From Candidatus Omnitrophota bacterium (GTDB taxonomy: Bacteria > Omnitrophota > Omnitrophia > Omnitrophales > JACROU01), in contig JAJDCD010000025.1 of NCBI GenBank assembly GCA_029261035.1, positions 248,001 through 312,000 of the forward strand: a stretch of DNA of 64,000 nucleotides, in the 5' to 3' direction. Position 1 is the stretch's first letter. Every line of letters starts with the position of its first letter. A model generated the notes under the pieces. It was not told the DNA's origin. It did no database searches and saw nothing but the letters and a program-made list of their open reading frames with translations. Both the position numbers and the translations under genes were made by a program. Below are positions 28,054-36,832 of the stretch, one piece after another.

Positions 28054-30075
28054 CTACGCCGCCTTAAGACCATTCTCACCTGCTAGACTTACTTTATTTC
28101 TTCCATGTTCTTTAGAGTAGTAAAGAGCCGCATCCGCTGCTTTAACTAAGTCGCCTTCATTCTTGGCATGCATTGGAAAAGTGGCAACGCCTAAACTAAC
28201 AGTAACTTTTAGTTTTTCTTTAGGTTTGGCTCCAGGAAAATCGTGTTCTTCAATTTTCTCTCGAATACGTTCCGCGACTTTCATAGCGTCCTCCATTCCC
28301 GTTTCGGGTAACACCACCACATACTCTTCCCCTCCATAGCGACAAGGAATATCCATTTCACGGACACTTCCTTTAAAAAGTTTGGCTGTTTGAACTAACA
28401 CCAAGTCTCCCATCTGATGCCCGTAGGTATCATTGAATTTTTTAAAGAAATCAATGTCAGACATAATGACAGAAACCTCATGTCCTTTACGTTCCGCACG
28501 CACAAACTCATCATGAAGTCTTTGCTGAAAATATCTATGGATATGAAGCTGCGTTAAACCATCCGTAATAGCCAAGTGGTACAGTTGCGCATTATAAATA
28601 GTAACCGCTGCCTGTCCGGATAAAGTACTTAAGAACTCCACGTCTTCTTCCTGAAATTTTTCACCCGATAATTTATTAGTAATATTCATCACACCAATAC
28701 ATTCTTCGTTGGCAATCAGGGGCATACAGATAATCGAGTTCACATTCGACTTATTTGATTTTTTAAACTGCTTGTCTTTACCTACCTCATTAATCAGCAT
28801 AGGTTTCTTAGTTTTAGCGACTTTACCAGCGACACCTTCACCCACCTTAATCCTTGTCGTCTCAATTTCACCCTGATTAATCTTTGCTTCATCCAGAGGA
28901 TCAATCCCTCGCACCACCTTAACTTCTAACTCCATCGTTTCTTTATTAATTAACATAATACTGCCCTTCTGTGCATTAACCGCTTCCTTCGATTTATCTA
29001 AAATAAGAAGAAGAGTTTTCTGCAGATCGTGCGCAAAATTCAAAGCTTGGCTTACATCATAGATTGCCGAAAGGTTATCCATTTTCTTGCTCAAAGCATG
29101 CGTCGCTTTCTCTTTTTGCTGATCCAACAAAGCACTATCAATAGCCACAGCCGCTTGAGCCGATAGCTGACTAAAAAAAGAGATTTCATCTGTTGTATAA
29201 GGCATCCCATCTTTCTTAACCCCTAAGGTCAAAACTCCAACTAAAATATCTTTCACAATAAGGGGGAACCACATTTCAGAATCCAACTCATTCAAACGCC
29301 ACTTATCTACAATGTTGGAAAAACGGTATGAGCCCGTCGAATCTTTTATGTGAAAGGGTTCTCCACTATTTAAAACCTGCCAAAACAAACCTTCTTCTTT
29401 TTGAAAGCGAATACTTTTCGCCTTCTTTTCATTGGGCCCCATATACTTATTTAAAACAAAAACACCCCGACTATCATCAGAAACCAAAATAGAACAATTA
29501 CTCGCATCACTCACTTCATAAACAGAAGATAAAAAAACATGGCAGATTTCATCTAAATTCTGCATTGAAAGAAGAGACTTTCCTAATTGAGATAAAGAGA
29601 AAAAATCGAAAACCTTTTTCTCAAGCCCTCCAATATTTCGGCTGATTTCTTGAGATTCTCTTTCTTCTTTCATCGCGAGTTTTTTATTCATATGTAAAAG
29701 ATCAAAACCTTTATTAAAATAAAAATTAAGACTTTCTTGGGTCATCGAAGATTGGCAAATATCAAAAAAACAACTTTTCTTCTCATCCGCCAAGAAGGAA
29801 AATATCTTATTGTTCGATTTGTAAACACAGGCATATTTTATTTTTTCAGAGCGAAGTACGTTTTGGACTAAATGCGCTTCGGAAGGTTCCCACAAAGATT
29901 CATCTATAAAAGCCATAATCTGATCATGTTTTTCCATTTCAGCTAAAAAATCCTCAGGATGGTGTGTCCAAATGGCTTCTGTTCCAATTTTTTCGATATG
30001 TGAAGGATTTTTTAGTTTCTTTTTCGCAAAACAAACCACACTAAACTCTGACAAACTCTCCATGTCCGCCCCCAA
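28054..30075 (-). CDS. Diguanylate cyclase with two GAF domains
   Basis: 673 residues. About 1-150 is an unassigned alpha/beta domain, 165-315 a first GAF domain, 340-500 a second GAF domain (LEVKVVRGIDP ... MPLIANEECIGVMNITN), and 505-665 the GGDEF domain. The active site is GGEEY, an active variant, with MSDIDFFKKFNDTYGH ahead of it. The REMD five residues before GGEEY is an RxxD inhibitory site, so product feedback is expected. No membrane helix is seen: a cytosolic sensor that makes c-di-GMP. It interrupts the common queA-tgt pair and may control the polysaccharide locus nearby, by inference only. Confidence 0.92.
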   Translation of the reverse strand: MGADMESLSEFSVVCFAKKKLKNPSHIEKIGTEAIWTHHPEDFLAEMEKHDQIMAFIDESLWEPSEAHLVQNVLRSEKIKYACVYKSNNKIFSFLADEKKSCFFDICQSSMTQESLNFYFNKGFDLLHMNKKLAMKEERESQEISRNIGGLEKKVFDFFSLSQLGKSLLSMQNLDEICHVFLSSVYEVSDASNCSILVSDDSRGVFVLNKYMGPNEKKAKSIRFQKEEGLFWQVLNSGEPFHIKDSTGSYRFSNIVDKWRLNELDSEMWFPLIVKDILVGVLTLGVKKDGMPYTTDEISFFSQLSAQAAVAIDSALLDQQKEKATHALSKKMDNLSAIYDVSQALNFAHDLQKTLLLILDKSKEAVNAQKGSIMLINKETMELEVKVVRGIDPLDEAKINQGEIETTRIKVGEGVAGKVAKTKKPMLINEVGKDKQFKKSNKSNVNSIICMPLIANEECIGVMNITNKLSGEKFQEEDVEFLSTLSGQAAVTIYNAQLYHLAITDGLTQLHIHRYFQQRLHDEFVRAERKGHEVSVIMSDIDFFKKFNDTYGHQMGDLVLVQTAKLFKGSVREMDIPCRYGGEEYVVVLPETGMEDAMKVAERIREKIEEHDFPGAKPKEKLKVTVSLGVATFPMHAKNEGDLVKAADAALYYSKEHGRNKVSLAGENGLKAA

Positions 30076-30159
30076 TCATACTTTAGGAAGAAATTCAAAC
30101 TTTTTAATAACTCTAAATAAAGTCTAAACTAAGATGTGACAATATGCAAATATGTGTCT

Positions 30160-30303
30160 AGCAGATAGCGTAGAGCGTTTAGCATATAGGAAAAAGCTCC
30201 TCTGTCAGAGATCCTTCGTTGCTCTCAGGATGACAAAACTCAGCCTGTCATCCTGAGCAACGCGAAGGATCTCTGACAAAGAATCTTGTTTTTAAGCTAT
30301 TCG
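30160..30303. repeat. Compound palindromic element (family D arms around a family A pair)
   Basis: An arm AGCAGATAGCGTAGAGCG at 30160 is followed by a long inverted pair of family A (30202-30278: GATCCTTCG...CAGGATGACA with TGTCATCCTGAG...CGAAGGATC) and a decayed right arm reaching the end of queA. It is nearly the whole gap between queA and the GGDEF gene. Confidence 0.8.
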
Positions 30304-31338
30304 CTAAATAATCAGCATTGCATCACCATAACTAAAGAATCGGTACTTCTCTTGTATGGCTGTTTGATAGGAATTTAATATCTGTTCTCTGTCAGCAAAA
30401 GCACTGATGAGACACAATAGGGATGTTTGTGGGAGATGAAAGTTAGTGATCAACGCATCTGCTGTTGTCACGGAGTAAGGTGGGTATATAAAAATAGAGG
30501 TTGAGCCTTTTTCCGCCTGGATTCGTCCATGTTTTTTCTGGACCGACTCTAAAGCCCTGAGTGTCGTCGTTCCACACACAAAAACTTTATTCCCCTTCTG
30601 TTTTACATCGTTATAAATTTGAGCAGCTTCTTCGGAAATTTCAAAATGTTCTTCATGAAGCGACTGAGTTTCAAAATGGTTCTCTTTAAGGGGTTGGAAT
30701 GTTCCATAGCCCACATGAAGCGTTACCTCTCCAACACGAATTCCTTTTTCTTTTATTTTCTCCAATAACGTTTCATCAAAATGAAGTCCCGCTGTGGGCG
30801 CAGCAACCGCTCCGCGTTCTGCGGCATAAACAGTTTGATACGTATCTTGATCTTTGCTAGATGCTTCTCTTTTAATATACGGTGGAAGAGGAATTTTTCC
30901 ATAAAGGTTCAAACAATTCCAAAAGTTTTCTTTTTCACTAAACTCAACTCTACGAACTCCTGGTGTTTTTGTTTCTTCATAAACAGTTACTCTAAAATCT
31001 TCCCCAACAACCAACGATTCCCCTTGCTTCACTTTTCCTGAATGACTTACAAGCGCTTCCCACTCGCCTAAAGCAATTTCTCTTAAAAGTAAAACTTCTA
31101 TTTCTCGCCCAGTATCTCTTTTTGCTTTTATACGTGCTGGAATCACTTTTGTATTATTAACAAAAAGAGCATCTCCAACTGTAAGAAAATCTAAAATATC
31201 AGAAAAATGTTTATGGGAAATTGTATTGGTTTTTCTATCAAGTACTAAAAGTCGAGAAGAAGATCTTTTTTCAAGAGGAGAGGATGCTATTAATTCTTCT
31301 GGTAAATCGTAATCATAATCAGAAAGCTGAGTGGACAT
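30304..31338 (-). CDS. queA: S-adenosylmethionine:tRNA ribosyltransferase-isomerase
   Basis: 344 residues, the standard length. It moves the ribosyl part of SAM onto preQ1-34 of tRNA to give epoxyqueuosine. Seen: N-terminal YDLPEELIASSPLEKRSSSR, NNTKVIPARI, GAVAAPTAGLHFDE, HVGYGTFQP and ITNFHLPQTSLL. It starts six bases downstream of the stop of the unknown membrane-anchored gene and so is probably in one transcript with it. Confidence 0.96.
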   Translation of the reverse strand: MSTQLSDYDYDLPEELIASSPLEKRSSSRLLVLDRKTNTISHKHFSDILDFLTVGDALFVNNTKVIPARIKAKRDTGREIEVLLLREIALGEWEALVSHSGKVKQGESLVVGEDFRVTVYEETKTPGVRRVEFSEKENFWNCLNLYGKIPLPPYIKREASSKDQDTYQTVYAAERGAVAAPTAGLHFDETLLEKIKEKGIRVGEVTLHVGYGTFQPLKENHFETQSLHEEHFEISEEAAQIYNDVKQKGNKVFVCGTTTLRALESVQKKHGRIQAEKGSTSIFIYPPYSVTTADALITNFHLPQTSLLCLISAFADREQILNSYQTAIQEKYRFFSYGDAMLII

Positions 31339-31344
31339 AGAATA

Positions 31345-32019
31345 CTAAATCACTTCCCCTTTAAGAATTGCTGGGATAGGCTTCGCATCGATGCGAAGAC
31401 CGCCATCGTGCTCGATATGTAATGTATAAATAGTGCCAGGAATAAAGAGTGTTCCAGGAGCTTCAAGCTGTGCAGACTTAATCCCTTCAATTTCTTTTGT
31501 TTCTGGGTTTAATGCATAGTCCCAAAACCGATTCCATAGTCTCTGTTCATATAAATCATCCACTTCCAACTTATACCCTTTAGGGATTTCAGACACAGGG
31601 TTAATAATCATTTCTTGAGTGTCTTTTCCATCTAAAACAAACGCTTTTAAGAAAAGATAAATACTTTTACCCTTAAGACCATCGCCCTTCTTAACAAAAT
31701 CGTCTTTAAACCGAATGACCAATGACTGAAACTGAATTTGATTGCCAAAAAATGTAAAATACTTCGGCTCTAACGGTTTACCTTCTACATCAAATTCTAA
31801 AAACTTTATAGTGGTTCTAATCTTCCCCTTATCTTCATCCAACTCCGCTTTAGTAACAAGCACTTCTGCTACTTGGGACTCTGAGGACAAACGTTCAACA
31901 ACTTGTTTTAACACTTTGTTCTCATGAAATGTGTGTTGGATAAGAAAAAAAACCTTCACCCCTAAACAAATCCCCATGATAAGAAAGAAAGCAACAAAAG
32001 CTAATTTAATTTTATTCAT
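31345..32019 (-). CDS. Membrane-anchored protein of unknown function
   Basis: 224 residues from the ATG at 32019, which has an AAAGGA site five bases ahead. A longer open frame to 32217 exists but its first 66 codons are made of intergenic repeats (it would read VILSVAKNLKGEILRCAQDD), so I reject it. One N-terminal helix (LAFVAFFLIMGICLGVKVFF) anchors a periplasmic domain with a short coiled-coil and a beta-rich body (TIKFLEFD ... LFIPGTIYTLHIEHDGG). I know no family. It lies between the SpoIID-like gene and queA. Confidence 0.75.
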   Translation of the reverse strand: MNKIKLAFVAFFLIMGICLGVKVFFLIQHTFHENKVLKQVVERLSSESQVAEVLVTKAELDEDKGKIRTTIKFLEFDVEGKPLEPKYFTFFGNQIQFQSLVIRFKDDFVKKGDGLKGKSIYLFLKAFVLDGKDTQEMIINPVSEIPKGYKLEVDDLYEQRLWNRFWDYALNPETKEIEGIKSAQLEAPGTLFIPGTIYTLHIEHDGGLRIDAKPIPAILKGEVI

Positions 32020-32059
32020 TAGTGTCCTTTGTTTATAGCTTTTAGTAAAAGCTTTTTCT

Positions 32060-32183
32060 AGTGTCATTGCGTGGCAATTGAGAAAAGAGCCGTGGCAATC
32101 TCGGATAAAAAAACTCTTGTCATCCTGAGCGCAGCGAAGGATCTCTCCCTTAAGATTCTTCGCTACGCTCAGAATGACAACGA
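32060..32183. repeat. Palindromic repeats, family B then family A pair
   Basis: 32060-32105 is a family B half (GTCATTGCG ... CGTGGCAATCTC). 32119-32180 is a family A inverted pair (TGTCATCCTGAGCGCAGCGA ... CGCTACGCTCAGAATGACA). They lie between the SpoIID-like gene and the unknown gene and code for the false N-terminal extension noted there. Confidence 0.85.
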
Positions 32184-32203
32184 CAACTATTGTATTCAGA
32201 CGC

Positions 32204-33475
32204 TTACCTAACAACATCTCTTATGGAACTAAACCAACTAGAAAGAACTCTTTTCAATGTTCCACCATTATAAGGAGGGTATGCTTGAAGCATTGTTGAT
32301 TGAGGATAAAAATATTCTAAAATTTTGTTGTACGAATAAGATTCATCTGCCATCGTTTTAGCGCCCCATTGAGAAAGGCCGACACCATGCCCCCATCCCC
32401 TACCTTTAATCTGAAGTCCTTCCCTCTGATTATCAAAAGTTATAAGAGTGCTGAGTAATTTTTTATATCCAATAATTCTTCTAAATTCAGAGGCTTTCAT
32501 AACCTTATTTCCTTGGCTGTGAATAATATTCACTTTTCTTAAACGTCCCGAACGGTCTCTATCCACAGCTTCAACACGAATAATATCTCCAACAGGCGTT
32601 TTGTCTTTTTCTAACAACTCTTTAATTTCCTTATAACTTACTTTTCGCTCCCAAGAGGCATACTTCGAACTTTCAACAAACTTACTTTTCACTCCTCGAA
32701 GAGAAGGGTGAGAGCGAATATTCCAAACCTCAGCAGCATCTGTGGTAGACCCTCCAGAAGAGGAGTGAAAGAATGTAGGAAAAACCCCTCCGCTATACGT
32801 TAAAATCTCTCCCTGTGTTAAATCGACAGCAAGAGATGTCCGGTTATGTTCGTTCGTCTTCCCCCCATAAACTTGACTAGACACATCACTTTTCAAAAAG
32901 AAGGGTGCTTTAGGAGCTCTTAACCCTTGAAACAAAGCAAAAGTACGTGCCGCTACCGCCTGAGCCTTTAACGCCTCCATATTCCAACGAGGACTTACTT
33001 CTCGAGGTAAAACTCCTTTTAAATATTCATCCAAAGGAAGCTCATTAATCACACTTAATTTTTCTTCATTATTAATTAAAATTCGAACTCGAAATCGATA
33101 TTCTCTCTTATTAACTATAATCACTTTGTTTTCTGGAATTAAGCGGATATCTTTTGTTTTCACTGTCTGTCCATCAATAACAAGTCCTGACGAAGAGACT
33201 CCTACTGTCATCTTACGTTTAGGGTAACCTTGTCGAATCAACTTTCTTGAGTCGGAATCCAAAGCAACAAAATGACCCTCTGAACTAAACGTTACAGGCT
33301 CATCCGATCTTAGAATAAGCACTTTCGTCAAAGGGGCTTGGTTTAGCCCTACCGGCAACAGAATAGAACTGGGTGCTGGGGGAACTATTTTCTTCGTGTC
33401 AGCATACCCAGATGAAGAAAAAGAAGTCACAATAAATATAAATAAAACTAATTTAACAATCGCTTTTTGAATCAT
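32204..33475 (-). CDS. SpoIID/LytB domain protein
   Basis: 423 residues with a signal peptide (LVLFIFIVTSFSSSGYA). The SpoIID domain (about 130-400) shows LPLDEYLKGVLPREVSP, WNMEALKAQAVAARTFAL, FHSSSGGSTTDAAEVW and the C-terminal GRGWGHGVGLSQWGAKTMA. SpoIID is a lytic transglycosylase acting on stripped peptidoglycan; outside spore formers the family acts in cell-wall remodelling. Its ATG overlaps the HAD gene stop by one base, so the two are coupled. Confidence 0.92.
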   Translation of the reverse strand: MIQKAIVKLVLFIFIVTSFSSSGYADTKKIVPPAPSSILLPVGLNQAPLTKVLILRSDEPVTFSSEGHFVALDSDSRKLIRQGYPKRKMTVGVSSSGLVIDGQTVKTKDIRLIPENKVIIVNKREYRFRVRILINNEEKLSVINELPLDEYLKGVLPREVSPRWNMEALKAQAVAARTFALFQGLRAPKAPFFLKSDVSSQVYGGKTNEHNRTSLAVDLTQGEILTYSGGVFPTFFHSSSGGSTTDAAEVWNIRSHPSLRGVKSKFVESSKYASWERKVSYKEIKELLEKDKTPVGDIIRVEAVDRDRSGRLRKVNIIHSQGNKVMKASEFRRIIGYKKLLSTLITFDNQREGLQIKGRGWGHGVGLSQWGAKTMADESYSYNKILEYFYPQSTMLQAYPPYNGGTLKRVLSSWFSSIRDVVR

Positions 33476-34077
33476 TATAACAATACTCCCAAAGATTTTA
33501 GTTCATGCTCAAAGTGTTCTGAGGATTTAAAATGATGCGCTTTAAAACCTATCTTTTTAGCCGCATCAATATTTTTCTTAACATCATCCGTGAAAAAGAT
33601 CTCTTCCGGCGCTAACCCTGTCGCATCTAACACCTTCTTATATATTTCGATATCTGGTTTTTGACATTTTAGCTCATGAGACAAGAAAAGTTGATCTAGT
33701 TCTAAAAGAATAGGATAAACCACCTTCACATACTCAATATGCCAGTCATTCGTATTTGATAGCGCCCAAACAGGATACGACGATTTTAACTTTCGAATCA
33801 GGGACTCCATATCCTCTTTACGCCCAAAAATCTCGTTCCAGATGTTCTTAAACTTTTCTTTAGATAAATCAAACTTTAAATCGGAGGATACTTGGTCAAA
33901 AAACTCATCCGAAGTCACCTTCCCTTCAGTATAGTCTTTATCCCCTCCCTGAAGCAAAAAATAACGTACGATATCCATCTCAGAAATCCCTGCCTGCTCC
34001 TTCATATTAAAGACAAAGCGCTCAGGGAAGTAATCAATAATCACATTTCCAATATCAAGTAAAATTGCTTTAATCAT
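33475..34077 (-). CDS. HAD-superfamily hydrolase, YihX-like
   Basis: 201 residues from the ATG at 34077; the eight codons of the longer frame lie in a repeat arm. Motif I is LLDIGNVIIDYF, with Gly where most HADs have the second Asp, as in YihX-type phosphatases. Motif II is ALSNTNDWH, motif III the Lys in CQKPDIEIYKK, and motif IV FFTDDVKKNIDAA. The likely substrate is a small phosphate ester such as a sugar phosphate; it is not readable from sequence. Confidence 0.87.
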   Translation of the reverse strand: MIKAILLDIGNVIIDYFPERFVFNMKEQAGISEMDIVRYFLLQGGDKDYTEGKVTSDEFFDQVSSDLKFDLSKEKFKNIWNEIFGRKEDMESLIRKLKSSYPVWALSNTNDWHIEYVKVVYPILLELDQLFLSHELKCQKPDIEIYKKVLDATGLAPEEIFFTDDVKKNIDAAKKIGFKAHHFKSSEHFEHELKSLGVLL

Positions 34078-34086
34078 GATGAAAAT

Positions 34087-34253
34087 TAGCGTAGAGCGCA
34101 TAGCGTTTAGCGGATAGAAAAACCCTTCTTTTACCTCTAGATCCTTCGCTCCACTCAGGATGACAAACTAAAGAACTGTCATTCTGAGGAGTGCAACGAC
34201 GAAGAATCTAAAGACAAATGATTCTATCAGCTCTACGCTAAACGCTATCCGCT
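34087..34253. repeat. Compound palindromic element, full D-A-A'-D' form
   Basis: Left arm 34087-34116 (GCGTAGAGCGCATAGCGTTT...) and right arm 34229-34253 (GCTCTACGCTAAACGCTATC) are inverted copies. Between them lie two inverted family A units (34136-34165 and 34177-34210). This is the clearest complete copy in the window. Confidence 0.87.
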
Positions 34254-34257
34254 GTCC

Positions 34258-34734
34258 TTATGTAAGAAACAAAACACCAAAACCAATAAGTAAAATAAGA
34301 AGCGTCACTTTTACAGACATTTTATGCCAAAAACCAAAAGCTTTTCTTTTTGGGTCTTCAGAGCCTGGCTCCCACGACGTTATTTCTTCTCTTAAAATAC
34401 GCAGTCTTTTCGACACCACATTCAGTTGAAAAACACCTAGGATAGACATAACGAAAATTAAAATTAAACGGATCACAACTAACTCATCAGGATTTTCTGG
34501 ATTTTCCCACAACTGATAACGAGCCATAGCCGAAACCAATAAGACCAACATAGCAACAAATTGAAATAAATAGAACCGTCTAAAAATTTGTGCTTGAAGT
34601 CCCCCAGCTTCCTTTCGAGGTAAATTGCCAAAAACGATAGGCGCCACAATAAAACTCAAAATAATTATTCCACCTAGCCAAACAATTAAACTTAGGTGAT
34701 AAAAAAAATCAACGGTTGAAAAAGCAACATTCAT
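34258..34734 (-). CDS. DUF4149/TMEM205-like membrane protein
   Basis: 158 residues from the ATG at 34734, chosen for a strong AAAGGAG site five bases ahead. Four membrane helices: STVDFFYHLSLIVWLGGIII, FQFVAMLVLLVSAMARYQLW, VIRLILIFVMSILGVFQLNV and VKVTLLILLIGFGVLFL. The first helix with WLGG and the following IVAPIVFGNL fit the DUF4149 group of small membrane proteins. Function unknown. Confidence 0.72.
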   Translation of the reverse strand: MNVAFSTVDFFYHLSLIVWLGGIIILSFIVAPIVFGNLPRKEAGGLQAQIFRRFYLFQFVAMLVLLVSAMARYQLWENPENPDELVVIRLILIFVMSILGVFQLNVVSKRLRILREEITSWEPGSEDPKRKAFGFWHKMSVKVTLLILLIGFGVLFLT

Positions 34735-34760
34735 ATTTACTCCTTTGTTAGCTGAAAATG

Positions 34761-34872
34761 GTGTCATTGCGAGGTATCTACAAATTGAGCCGCGGCAATC
34801 TCAGGCAAAGGAATCGGTCCAGCTCCCTTGAGATTGCCACGGACCCCTTGTTTACTTCCTCGCAATGACGGT
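34761..34872. repeat. Palindromic repeat, family B, running into a coding end
   Basis: GTCATTGCGAGG ... CCGCGGCAATCTCAGG pairs with CCTTGAGATTGCCACGG ... CCTCGCAATGACGGTG. The right end overlaps the last seven codons and stop of the following glycosyltransferase, so the repeat supplies its C-terminus. Confidence 0.82.
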
Positions 34873-35631
34873 GTTTTTACTTTTCTTACCTAAAAGAATA
34901 CGTAAGTTCACCAGCATTTCGTAATACATCGAGCCAAAAGAAAACACCAACCCCCAATACCCATCCAGAAACGCTTTCTTCAAAAAATAATTCTGAAAAA
35001 AACGAGCCCAAGGTTTAATAAAAAGACGAATAAAAGACAGTTTAAATTCAGGGTCTTTCAAACAATAATCCGCTTCAAGTTCGGTGTAAAAATTTATTTT
35101 GTGAATATAGTGAGAAATCGATTCAAAAAAGAAATGAACGAGTTCCCCATTCAGTTTACCAATCTCCCCACGAACCTTAGGTGAACGATGGATCTTCTCT
35201 GGAAGCTCTAACAAATCTACTTTCTTAAAAAGCCTCAATTGAAAATCAGGATGACCAAAATGTACTGGCCTACTTACATCTAAGTAGTTACGCCGCATAA
35301 AATGATAAGCAGAAAAAGAACCTCCTTTTAAAACAACGTCTTCGATCTGCTTTCTCAGCTCGTCGCTCACACGCTCATCTGCATCTAAAAGAAAGAACCA
35401 GTCACAACTAACCCTCTCTAAACCCTTCAATCTCTGCTCTTCACACGAAGAAGCGGGCTCAACAAACACATCAGAGGTATATCGCTTAGCTATAGAAACG
35501 GTATCATCTTCAGAAGAACCATCAATCACAATAACTTGCTCTGCCCACTCTACACTCTGAAGACACTCTTCAATATTCTTCTCTTCATTTCGAGTTGCTA
35601 AGACAACACTCACAGGTACTTTCAAATTCAT
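34852..35631 (-). CDS. Glycosyltransferase family 2, WaaE/KdtX-like
   Basis: 259 residues, GT-A fold. SVVLATRNEEKNIEECLQS opens the domain, VIVIDGSSEDDTVSIAKRY is the nucleotide loop, and FLLDADERVSDELRKQIEDV holds the metal-binding DAD. This pattern is that of lipopolysaccharide-core glucosyltransferases (WaaE/LpcC group). A C-terminal amphipathic part (FIKPWARFFQNYFLKKAFLD) is also typical. The last residues NTVIARK come from an inserted repeat. Confidence 0.88.
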   Translation of the reverse strand: MNLKVPVSVVLATRNEEKNIEECLQSVEWAEQVIVIDGSSEDDTVSIAKRYTSDVFVEPASSCEEQRLKGLERVSCDWFFLLDADERVSDELRKQIEDVVLKGGSFSAYHFMRRNYLDVSRPVHFGHPDFQLRLFKKVDLLELPEKIHRSPKVRGEIGKLNGELVHFFFESISHYIHKINFYTELEADYCLKDPEFKLSFIRLFIKPWARFFQNYFLKKAFLDGYWGLVFSFGSMYYEMLVNLRILLGKKSKNTVIARK

Positions 35632-35641
35632 CCTCCCAAAT

Positions 35642-35748
35642 AGTGACAGTCACCATGGTCTTGTCTTACGCCAAGCCTGGTGACAGTCACTTTTAACTTT
35701 TGTGACTGTCACCAGGCTGCGTCCTCGCAGACCATGGTGACTGTCACT
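35642..35748. repeat. Palindromic array with four GTGACWGTCAC units
   Basis: Units lie at about 35643-35653, 35680-35690, 35702-35712 and 35737-35747. The halves 35642-35690 and 35702-35748 are inverted copies including the flanks CCATGGTC and CCTGG, so the stretch can fold into one large hairpin between the two GT2 genes. Confidence 0.83.
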
Positions 35749-35760
35749 ACACCCCAAAAT

Positions 35761-36690
35761 CTAAACCAAATCAAAAATTTCCTGGTCGGTTCTAATGCTT
35801 TTATTGCCCTTTTCCTGACTTCTTTTCTTAAACGCTTCTGGCAATTTAGGCAATGCTTTAAAGAAGCCTTGAACAAAATCCACATGTCCTCGAAGCAAAG
35901 CAAAAACAAGTCTGAGAGGCAAAAAAAACAGATGCTGAATCCACATCCAACTACTTCTTAAGTTTTTCCATAAAAATAAAAAAGAATTTCTATGATTAAT
36001 AATTAACGTTCCTTTTTCACCAAACTTCTTATGAAAACTTTCTGCACCCGAGTGATACACAATCGACTTTGGCTCATAAACACAATTCCAACCCCGTCGC
36101 CAAGCTCTGAAACAAATATCCGAGTCTTCTAAACGTCCTGGCAAATAAAGTTCGTCATACCCCCCCAATTCCAAAAATTTTTCCCGATCCACAGCCCCAT
36201 AACCTGCTGCCATGGTTAATCCTGGTTCATCAATCAGAGGTTCGTACCCTGGATAACGAGAGCTTGCCCAAAAAATACCATACTTCAATCGAAAACGGGT
36301 CTTCCCACCCTCATAGTGCGTTTTATCAGAAGACAATGTTTTAGAAACCGTCATAAAAGTGTTAGAGTCCTTCTTGAAAGACTCCATCAAAGGATCGACA
36401 AAATCAGGTTCTACCTGTATATCGTTATTCATCAAAATAACAATGTCATCATCAATCGATTTAAGGTAATCATTGTAAGAACACAGCACTTTATTTTTAG
36501 GAGCATCCACCCACGTGACATCCTCACTAAAAGGAGCTATCACCTCTTTGCTTTTATCGGTGCTCACATTGTCTAAAATTGTAATTCGTGTTGGCGTGGT
36601 TGCTTGTTTAGCAGCTTCGATTATAGAAGGGAGGCATCGAGGAAGCAACTCTTCCCCATTGTAATTAAGAATAACAATATTTGCTTTCAT
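35761..36690 (-). CDS. Glycosyltransferase family 2, rhamnosyl-type
   Basis: 309 residues from MKANIVILNYNGEELLPRCL; an open frame nine codons longer exists. GT-A motifs: ILDNVSTDKS, ILMNNDIQVEPDFV with the metal-binding region, and GRLEDSDICFRAWRRGW for the acceptor side. The long C-terminus has two amphipathic/hydrophobic stretches (WMWIQHLFFLPLRLVFALL). The subgroup contains many rhamnosyltransferases; the sugar is not certain. Confidence 0.87.
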   Translation of the reverse strand: MKANIVILNYNGEELLPRCLPSIIEAAKQATTPTRITILDNVSTDKSKEVIAPFSEDVTWVDAPKNKVLCSYNDYLKSIDDDIVILMNNDIQVEPDFVDPLMESFKKDSNTFMTVSKTLSSDKTHYEGGKTRFRLKYGIFWASSRYPGYEPLIDEPGLTMAAGYGAVDREKFLELGGYDELYLPGRLEDSDICFRAWRRGWNCVYEPKSIVYHSGAESFHKKFGEKGTLIINHRNSFLFLWKNLRSSWMWIQHLFFLPLRLVFALLRGHVDFVQGFFKALPKLPEAFKKRSQEKGNKSIRTDQEIFDLV

Positions 36691-36719
36691 AAATAAACAC
36701 CAGAATATTGAAGACAATT

Positions 36720-36831
36720 GTCATTCCCGCCTGCCTACCGGTAGGTAGGCGAAGGCGGGAATCCACTGACAAAAGATTTTTTGTGACATTAAAAGTACTG
36801 GATCCCCGACTAAAACATTCGGGGATGACAA
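36720..36831. repeat. Two family C palindromes
   Basis: 36720-36765: GTCATTCCCGCC ... GGCGGGAATCCA around a CCTACCGGTAGG core. 36796-36831: ACTGGATCCCCGAC ... TCGGGGATGACA. They fill the gap before the GT2 gene. Confidence 0.83.
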
Positions 36832-36832
36832 A

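Noticed and set aside
35680-35961. Plus-strand open frame of 93 codons
   Set aside because: It runs through palindromic repeats and the antisense of the GT2 gene, with no family resemblance.
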